Assembly (NCBI RefSeq): GCF_029542085.1
Contig: NZ_CP107036.1
Span: forward strand, 4,216,001-4,280,000
Direction of reading: 5' to 3'
Source of the DNA: Sphingobacterium sp. ML3W
Lineage (GTDB): Bacteria; Bacteroidota; Bacteroidia; Sphingobacteriales; Sphingobacteriaceae
DNA: 64,000 nucleotides
Program-made: the position numbers and the translations under genes
Part shown: positions 58,944 through 64,000 of the stretch, one piece after another
How positions within the stretch are numbered: the first letter of the stretch is position 1
Layout: each line of letters opens with the position of its first letter
Notes under the pieces: generated by a model
Seen by the model: only the letters and a program-made list of their open reading frames with translations
What the model was told of the DNA's origin: nothing
Databases searched by the model: none

Positions 58944-59270
58944 ATGACAATCAAAGAAGCACAGGAAGTAATTGATAAATGGATCAATACAACGGGGATA
59001 CGCTATTTCAATGAGCTGACAAATACAGCCATGCTTATGGAAGAAGTTGGCGAAGTTGCCCGGATCATGGCGAGACAATACGGCGAACAGTCTTTCAAAA
59101 AATCAGATAAAGAGGTTAATCTGGCTGATGAGATGGCCGATGTATTGTTTGTCTTAATGTGTCTTGCAAATCAAACGGGTATAGACCTGACCGATGCACT
59201 GGAAAAGAACCTGCAAAAGAAATCTATTCGGGATGCAGACCGTCATAAAAACAATGAAAAATTAAAATAG
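58944..59270 (+). CDS. MazG-like nucleotide pyrophosphohydrolase
   Basis: A 108-residue all-alpha NTP pyrophosphatase. Metal ligands appear in LMEEVGEVARIMARQYGEQ (ExxE) and VNLADEMADVLFVLMCLANQTG (ExxD). Such proteins hydrolyse abnormal or excess nucleotides and save the cell from misincorporation. It is a normal-length one-domain MazG/RS21-C6-like protein, in an operon with dtd, both quality-control enzymes. Confidence 0.92.
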   Translation: MTIKEAQEVIDKWINTTGIRYFNELTNTAMLMEEVGEVARIMARQYGEQSFKKSDKEVNLADEMADVLFVLMCLANQTGIDLTDALEKNLQKKSIRDADRHKNNEKLK

Positions 59271-59337
59271 CACCTTTGTGTTTCAGAGGTGTACAAGGTT
59301 TAATATTAATCTTACGCATAATTATAGAGCAGATATT

Positions 59338-61041
59338 ATGAATAAACTATTTATTTATTCGCTAATAGGAAGTTTGCTATTCGCTTCATGTTCCAATACC
59401 CACAGGCAGCTTGACGCCCATAAAACTAGCCCCGAGACATTCAACAAAGCAGCTGTAGTAACGGCACATCCCATAGCCTCGGAAGTTGGCGTCACGGTGC
59501 TAAAAAAGGGAGGAAATGCCATTGATGCTGCCGTCGCGGTGCAGTTTGCCCTCGCTGTAGTATATCCAAATGCAGGAAATATCGGTGGCGGTGGTTTTAT
59601 GCTATATCGCAACAATAAGGGGCAGTACGATGCACTGGACTTTAGAGAGACCGCTCCTAAACAGGCTCATCGGGATATGTATCTGGATGCGCAAAAGAAT
59701 GTTATCCCCGATTTAAGCCTATACAGTGCGCTCGCATCGGGTGTTCCTGGTTCTGTCGCCGGCATGTGGGACGCCCATCAGAAATATGGGAAGCTAACCT
59801 GGAAAGAATTACTCTTACCCGCAATCGAACTTGCACGGAAAGGTTTTAAGATCAGTGAAAGGCAAGCCCGCGAGTTTGAAGATCATAAAGAGCGGTTTGT
59901 CAAGCTGAATCCCACTGGTGCCGCAATTATCAAAAATACAGCCTGGAAAACCGGTGACCTGTTTGTACAAGAAGATCTTGCAAATACCATCGAAAGAATC
60001 GCTAACGAAGGACGCGACGGCTTCTATAAAGGAAAAACGGCCGATCTGCTCATTGCCGAAATGAATAAAGGTAAAGGGATCATTACCCATCAGGATCTAA
60101 CGAGTTATAAGGCAGCCTGGCGTGCCCCGATTGCATCGAGCTATAGAGGACACAAGGTTGTTTCTATGCCTCCACCATCGAGCGGCGGAACCTCCCTACT
60201 GGCTTTATTAAAGTCGGTTGAGCAATTCCCACTTCAGCGCTGGGGATTCCAGAGGGACTCCACCATACGTGTCATCGTTGAAGCAGAACGCTATGTGTAT
60301 GCAAATAGAGCAAAGTATTTAGGGGATCCTGATTTTATCAATGTCCCTGTACAACAACTGATAGATTCCACGACAAATGCCACTAAACTGAATCCGTTTA
60401 ATTTTCATCAGGCCACATTGAGTAAAAACGTCAATGCAGATATCATTCCGGGTTACGAAAGTGAGCAAACAACTCATTTCAATATTGTTGATGAGCAGGG
60501 AAATGCTGTTTCTATCACCACCACACTCAATGATTCCTATGGATCTGGTGTTATCGTAGATGGTGCAGGGTTTTTATTAAACAATGAAATGGACGATTTC
60601 TCAATAAAGACTGGTGTACCTAATATGTATGGCCTGACAGGAGAAAAAGCAAATGAAATTCAGCCTGGGAAGAGAATGTTGAGTTCTATGACACCTACTA
60701 TTCTAGAAAAGGATGGTAAACTATTTATGGTGGTGGGGACACCCGGCGGATCAACTATTATTACCTCCGTTTTCCAAACCATATTAAATGTGATTGACTT
60801 TGGACAAAATGCACAATCCGCTGTCAGTTCGCCCCGATTCCATCACCAGTGGTTACCTGATCGCATTGATGTCGAGCAAGGTGCAATTGACACAATACTA
60901 CGAGATAAATTGACAAAAGACGGCTATGTGATAAATCCTAGAGGAATAATAGGGCGTGTAGAAAATATTCTTATCCTTCCAAACGGCAAATTGCAGACCG
61001 GCGCCGATCCTCGTGGAGATGATACAGCAAAAGGATATTAA
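59338..61041 (+). CDS. ggt: Gamma-glutamyltransferase
   Basis: A 567-residue exported enzyme breaking gamma-glutamyl bonds of glutathione and similar compounds. The signal peptide MNKLFIYSLIGSLLFASC ends in a lipobox (Cys18), so it is a lipoprotein. It self-cleaves before Thr378 of EQTTHFNIVDEQGNAVS. Other family motifs include ATSHPLAS-like VTAHPIASEVGVTVLKKGGNAIDAAVA, RETAPKQ, PPPSSGGTSLLALL and GTPGGSTIITSVFQTI. Its frame opens 20 codons earlier, but the signal peptide fixes the start. Single gene sharing a terminator with groL. Confidence 0.96.
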   Translation: MNKLFIYSLIGSLLFASCSNTHRQLDAHKTSPETFNKAAVVTAHPIASEVGVTVLKKGGNAIDAAVAVQFALAVVYPNAGNIGGGGFMLYRNNKGQYDALDFRETAPKQAHRDMYLDAQKNVIPDLSLYSALASGVPGSVAGMWDAHQKYGKLTWKELLLPAIELARKGFKISERQAREFEDHKERFVKLNPTGAAIIKNTAWKTGDLFVQEDLANTIERIANEGRDGFYKGKTADLLIAEMNKGKGIITHQDLTSYKAAWRAPIASSYRGHKVVSMPPPSSGGTSLLALLKSVEQFPLQRWGFQRDSTIRVIVEAERYVYANRAKYLGDPDFINVPVQQLIDSTTNATKLNPFNFHQATLSKNVNADIIPGYESEQTTHFNIVDEQGNAVSITTTLNDSYGSGVIVDGAGFLLNNEMDDFSIKTGVPNMYGLTGEKANEIQPGKRMLSSMTPTILEKDGKLFMVVGTPGGSTIITSVFQTILNVIDFGQNAQSAVSSPRFHHQWLPDRIDVEQGAIDTILRDKLTKDGYVINPRGIIGRVENILILPNGKLQTGADPRGDDTAKGY

Positions 61042-61051
61042 ACATCAAATA

Positions 61052-61084
61052 AAAAGGCTCATCTGGAATTCCAGATAGCCTTTT
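61052..61084. terminator. Terminator between ggt and groL
   Basis: AAAAGGCT, ATCTGG, AATT, CCAGAT, AGCCTTTT form one long stem with a single bulged C. It serves both convergent genes. Confidence 0.9.
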
Positions 61085-61108
61085 GTATATCAGATAGTTT
61101 GGATGATC

Positions 61109-62746
61109 TTACATCATTCCACCCATACCACCACCCATTGGAGGAGCACCGGCACCTACAGGGTTTTCTTCAGCCTCGTCAGCCAATACACACTCTGTTG
61201 TCAACAACATTGAAGCAACTGAAGCAGCATTTTCCAAAGCAATACGAGATACTTTAGTAGGGTCAATTACACCTGCCGCGATTAAGTTCTCGTAACGGTC
61301 AGTACGTGCGTTATAACCAAAGTCAGCAGTACCTTCTTTTACTTTCTGAACGATCACTGCACCCTCAATACCTGCGTTATTACAGATTTGACGCAAAGGC
61401 TCTTCGATAGCACGTTTGATAATATCAATACCGATTTGCTCATCTTCGTTTTCACCTTTAAGGTTTACCAAAGCTTCAGTAGCACGGATAAATGCAACAC
61501 CACCACCAGCAACGATACCTTCTTCAACTGCAGCACGAGTTGCATGTAAAGCATCATCAACACGGTCTTTTTTCTCTTTCATCTCTACCTCAGTAGTAGC
61601 ACCTACGTACAATACAGCAACACCACCTGACAATTTTGCCAAACGCTCTTGCAATTTCTCGCGATCGTAGTCAGAAGTTGTTGTTTCGATTTGTGAACGG
61701 ATTTGAGCAACGCGAGCTTTGATGTCATCTACGTTACCACCACCATTGATAATTGTTGTATTATCTTTGTCAACTTGAACTTTTTCAGCTTGACCTAAAT
61801 AAGATAACTCAGCATTCTCCAATTTGAAACCTCTTTCTTCAGAGATTACAGTACCACCAGTTAAGATAGCGATATCTTCCAACATCGCTTTACGACGGTC
61901 ACCAAAACCTGGAGCTTTTACCGCTGCTACTTTCAATGAACCACGGATTTTATTGACAACTAATGTTGCAAGAGCTTCACCATCTAAATCTTCAGCAATA
62001 ATCAACAATGGTTTACCAGTTTGAACTTGTTTTTCCAAGATAGGCAACAACTCTTTCATGTTGCTAATTTTCTTGTCGTAGATCAAAATGTAAGGGTTAT
62101 CTAATTCCGCTTCCATTTTATCAGAGTTCGTAACAAAGTATGGAGATAAATATCCACGGTCAAATTGCATACCTTCTACAGTTTTTACTTCTGTTTCAGT
62201 ACCTTTTGCTTCTTCAACAGTGATAACACCATCGTTACCAACTTTTTCCATTGCCTGTGCAATCAAAGAACCGATGATCTCGTCGTTATTCGCAGAGATC
62301 GCCGCTACTTGTTTAATTTTGTTGTTGTCTTGACCAACTACTTGAGATTGAGATTTCAAGTTAGCAACAACAGCTGCCACAGCTTTGTCAATACCACGTT
62401 TTAAATCCATTGGATTAGCACCTGCAGCTACAGATTTGATACCTGGAGCAACGATTGCTTGTGCCAATACAGTAGCCGTAGTTGTACCATCACCCGCTTG
62501 ATCAGCAGTTTTAGAAGCAACTTCTTTTACCATTTGAGCACCCATATTTTCCAAAGCATCTTTCAATTCGATTTCTTTCGCAACTGAAACACCATCTTTA
62601 GTAATTACTGGTGCACCGAATTTCTTCTCAATAATTACGTTACGTCCTTTTGGACCCAATGTTACTTTAACAGCATTAGCTAAAGTGTCTACACCTTTTT
62701 TAAGGGCCTCACGAGCCTCAACGTTATATTTTACTTGTTTTGCCAT
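61109..62746 (-). CDS. groL: GroEL chaperonin
   Basis: A 545-residue chaperonin that folds proteins in a double-ring cage with GroES. It has the classic start KQVKYNVEAREALKKGVDTLANAVKVTLGPKGRNV, the ATP motif AGDGTTTATVLAQA, MLEDIAILTGGTVISEERG, AAVEEGIVAGGGVA and the tail PPMGGGMGGMM. Length and motifs are normal. It follows groS by 115 bases; the leader before its ATG contains repeated AATACT/CTCAATACTC units. Confidence 0.99.
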   Translation of the reverse strand: MAKQVKYNVEAREALKKGVDTLANAVKVTLGPKGRNVIIEKKFGAPVITKDGVSVAKEIELKDALENMGAQMVKEVASKTADQAGDGTTTATVLAQAIVAPGIKSVAAGANPMDLKRGIDKAVAAVVANLKSQSQVVGQDNNKIKQVAAISANNDEIIGSLIAQAMEKVGNDGVITVEEAKGTETEVKTVEGMQFDRGYLSPYFVTNSDKMEAELDNPYILIYDKKISNMKELLPILEKQVQTGKPLLIIAEDLDGEALATLVVNKIRGSLKVAAVKAPGFGDRRKAMLEDIAILTGGTVISEERGFKLENAELSYLGQAEKVQVDKDNTTIINGGGNVDDIKARVAQIRSQIETTTSDYDREKLQERLAKLSGGVAVLYVGATTEVEMKEKKDRVDDALHATRAAVEEGIVAGGGVAFIRATEALVNLKGENEDEQIGIDIIKRAIEEPLRQICNNAGIEGAVIVQKVKEGTADFGYNARTDRYENLIAAGVIDPTKVSRIALENAASVASMLLTTECVLADEAEENPVGAGAPPMGGGMGGMM

Positions 62747-62861
62747 TTTTTTAGTATTGAGTATTGAGATATTAGTAGTGAGACTCTAGTATTACAAGTC
62801 TGCAGCTACGAACTGCCTCAATTTTTTAAATTTTAACTTTGTAATTTAGACTTTTAATCCC

Positions 62862-63137
62862 TTAGATAACAGCGTAAATATCAGACTCACGCATAATTAA
62901 GTACTCTTTTCCTTCGTAAGTAATTTCAGTACCTGCATATTTACCATATAATACTTTGTCACCTACTTTTACAGTTAACGGCTCGTCAACTTTACCAGTA
63001 CCTACAGCAACTACTGTACCTTGAGATGGTTTTTCTTTTGCTGTATCGGGAATGTATAACCCTGAAGCTGTTTTTTCTTCTGCTGGAGCAGCTTCTACTA
63101 CTACTCTATCTCCGATAGGTTGGATACTTAATGCCAT
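62862..63137 (-). CDS. groS: GroES co-chaperonin
   Basis: A 91-residue lid protein for GroEL. It contains IQPIGDRVVVEAAPAEEKTASGLYIPDTAKEKPSQGTVVAVGTGKVD, the mobile loop (SGLYIP) and KVGDKVLYGKYAGTEITYEGKEYLIMRESDI. Normal length. It is the first gene of the groS-groL operon. Confidence 0.99.
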   Translation of the reverse strand: MALSIQPIGDRVVVEAAPAEEKTASGLYIPDTAKEKPSQGTVVAVGTGKVDEPLTVKVGDKVLYGKYAGTEITYEGKEYLIMRESDIYAVI

Positions 63138-63288
63138 AATTAATTTACTTTTTATCTGTTATTGAATTTATTTTTATGTTATAATCGTTATAGATACATC
63201 ATCTTTTATGCCAATTGTAAATAAGAGGATGTATAAGACAATTTTTCACCGAAAACTTAACATGTTCACAAATAAAAGCACATTTTGC

Positions 63289-63316
63289 TGTCACACTGTC
63301 ACTGTTTGTCTGACAA
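63289..63316 (-). promoter_or_regulatory. TGTCA/TGACA repeat cluster upstream of groS
   Basis: CTGTCA occurs at 63289-63294 and 63297-63302, followed by a perfect palindrome TTGTC-T-GACAA (63306-63316); GACAGACTGACA lies at about 63358-63369. It resembles a heat-shock or regulator site. No CIRCE element is present. The rest of 63138-63438 holds only the groS leader and the secG terminator. Confidence 0.35.
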
Positions 63317-63382
63317 CCTTACAAATACTTGTTTGCCATTCCGATCATACTTCAATAGACAGACTGACAAACCGCGTATAAC

Positions 63383-63420
63383 AAAAAAAGGCCTCGTCTA
63401 AATTGTAGACGAGGCCTTTT
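63383..63420 (-). terminator. Terminator of the secG gene
   Basis: AAAAGGCCTCGTCTA (63386-63400) pairs with TAGACGAGGCCTTTT (63406-63420); on the minus strand it ends in seven T. Confidence 0.92.
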
Positions 63421-63438
63421 AAATTTCTTTGTTTGCAA

Positions 63439-63834
63439 CTATTTCTTAGCTTCTTCAGTTGGCTTAGCTGCTGGCGTTGTCGCCGGAGTTTTTTGTTCTG
63501 ATTGCGCTGGAGCACCTGCAGGTTTCTGTGCTGGCGTACCCAAGTTCAAAGGTCCTGGTTGTTGTGCTGGGGCTTCAATTTGACCACCCAAACCACCTTT
63601 AGATGTACTTGGTGATGATCCCATAATGTTAACACCCAAACTAAAAATCATAATAGCAATAACCATGATCCATGTACCTTTTTCCAAAAAGTCACCTGTA
63701 CGTTTTACACCCATTAGGTTTGTTCCTCCGGAAAAACCAGATGATAAACCACCACCTTTTGGATTTTGGATTAAAACCAAAAATGCTAAAATAATACTAG
63801 CTAATATGATAAGACCAATTAATAATCCTTGCAT
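63439..63834 (-). CDS. secG: Protein-export membrane protein SecG
   Basis: A 131-residue small subunit of the SecYEG translocon. Two membrane segments (about 3-22 and 52-72) flank the conserved cytosolic loop LVLIQNPKGGGLSSGFSGGTNLMGVKRTGDFLEKGTW. The C-terminal tail is Pro/Ala/Lys-rich low complexity (about 85-131), common in Bacteroidota SecG. A TPR-protein gene lies just upstream in the same direction. Confidence 0.95.
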   Translation of the reverse strand: MQGLLIGLIILASIILAFLVLIQNPKGGGLSSGFSGGTNLMGVKRTGDFLEKGTWIMVIAIMIFSLGVNIMGSSPSTSKGGLGGQIEAPAQQPGPLNLGTPAQKPAGAPAQSEQKTPATTPAAKPTEEAKK

Positions 63835-63846
63835 CTCTTTATGTAA

Positions 63847-64000
63847 TTAATTTAATTTCTTTTCTAATTCTGTTATGCGTGCCGCAAAGTAAGCATTTTT
63901 TTCTGGATATTTCAAAACTAATTTTTCGTAAACCTCTATTGCTTTAGGATATAAACCCTGTTCGGTATATATTTTTGCAAGGGTCTCTGTCACCAGTGAA
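63847..64000 (-). CDS. TPR-repeat protein, C-terminal part (partial)
   Basis: The last 50 codons of a gene that runs off the window: LAKIYTEQGLYPKAIEVYEKLVLKYPEKNAYFAARITELEKKLN then stop. The pattern is a tetratricopeptide repeat (A-x-Y-x-x-Q-G-x-Y-x-K-A-I-x-x-Y). A TPR protein just before secG is common in Bacteroidota. It ends 12 bases before the secG start, so the two are co-transcribed. The N-terminus and function cannot be seen. Confidence 0.85.
   Translation of the reverse strand, partial: SLVTETLAKIYTEQGLYPKAIEVYEKLVLKYPEKNAYFAARITELEKKLN

Noticed and set aside
63138..63438. CIRCE (HrcA) element before groS
   Set aside because: No TTAGCACTC-N9-GAGTGCTAA or close variant is present.
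1..64000. CRISPR array, insertion sequence or prophage
   Set aside because: No regularly spaced repeats, transposase, integrase or phage structural genes were seen; the genes are mostly chromosomal housekeeping and envelope genes.

Overview
The window looks like the chromosome of a Bacteroidota member, most likely Sphingobacteriaceae (Sphingobacterium or a close relative). The signs are an AT-rich sequence, many TAnnTTTG-type -7 boxes with TTTG/TTG about 19 bp upstream and almost no Shine-Dalgarno sequences, SusC/FecA-like TonB receptors with carboxypeptidase-regulatory N-termini, an IPExxxVDY-family gene before pyruvate kinase, and DUF4374 lipoproteins. I saw no insertion sequence, prophage or CRISPR array. 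The genus is inferred from gene content, not proven.

Layout. 1-8.5 kb: end of the fatty-acid locus (fabF start, acpP), IPExxxVDY protein, pyruvate kinase, a two-component system, and metE behind a SAM-I riboswitch. 8.5-13 kb: small regulators and lipoproteins, ssb, and a candidate structured RNA near 9.1 kb. 13-23.7 kb: a long envelope-stress type operon (YbjN/Tir-like chaperone, PspA, DUF4177, YqiJ/NfeD-like OB protein, flotillin, serine hydrolase, 1614-residue AAA+ ATPase), divergent from a Xre regulator, with a perfect palindrome in the shared promoter region. 23.8-30.6 kb, minus strand: a lipid-metabolism cluster (CDP-alcohol phosphatidyltransferase, CdsA-like cytidylyltransferase, patatin, SDR, PAP2-dual-specificity phosphatase fusion, alpha/beta hydrolase-methyltransferase fusion) in which several enzymes have altered catalytic motifs. 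30.6-35.6 kb: a possible small RNA with an operator-bearing promoter, a TPM-domain protein, gluconate permease and kinase, a decayed C-terminus of 6-phosphogluconate dehydrogenase, and a tRNA-like gene with an 8-nt anticodon loop. 35.7-41.4 kb: ABC-F ATPase, trmD, and a trp operon (trpE, chorismate-mutase-like gene, trpG, trpC) controlled by a readable WWW leader-peptide attenuator; trpD, F, B and A are absent here. 41.4-51.3 kb: a probable siderophore/iron uptake locus with its own ECF sigma factor and anti-sigma factor. 51.4-64 kb: housekeeping genes (dus, flippase, acylphosphatase, amidohydrolase, dtd, MazG-like, ggt, groL/groS, secG) and a TonB receptor behind a TPP riboswitch.

How they fit together. 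The psp/flotillin operon and the adjacent lipid cluster meet tail to tail at a shared terminator and both concern the envelope; this 17-kb stretch is the best place to look for an under-described system. The SAM, TPP and trp leaders give three nutrient-responsive RNA switches in one window. Many start codons were moved downstream of the longest open frame, because a -7 promoter box or known family N-termini show that the upstream part is not translated.
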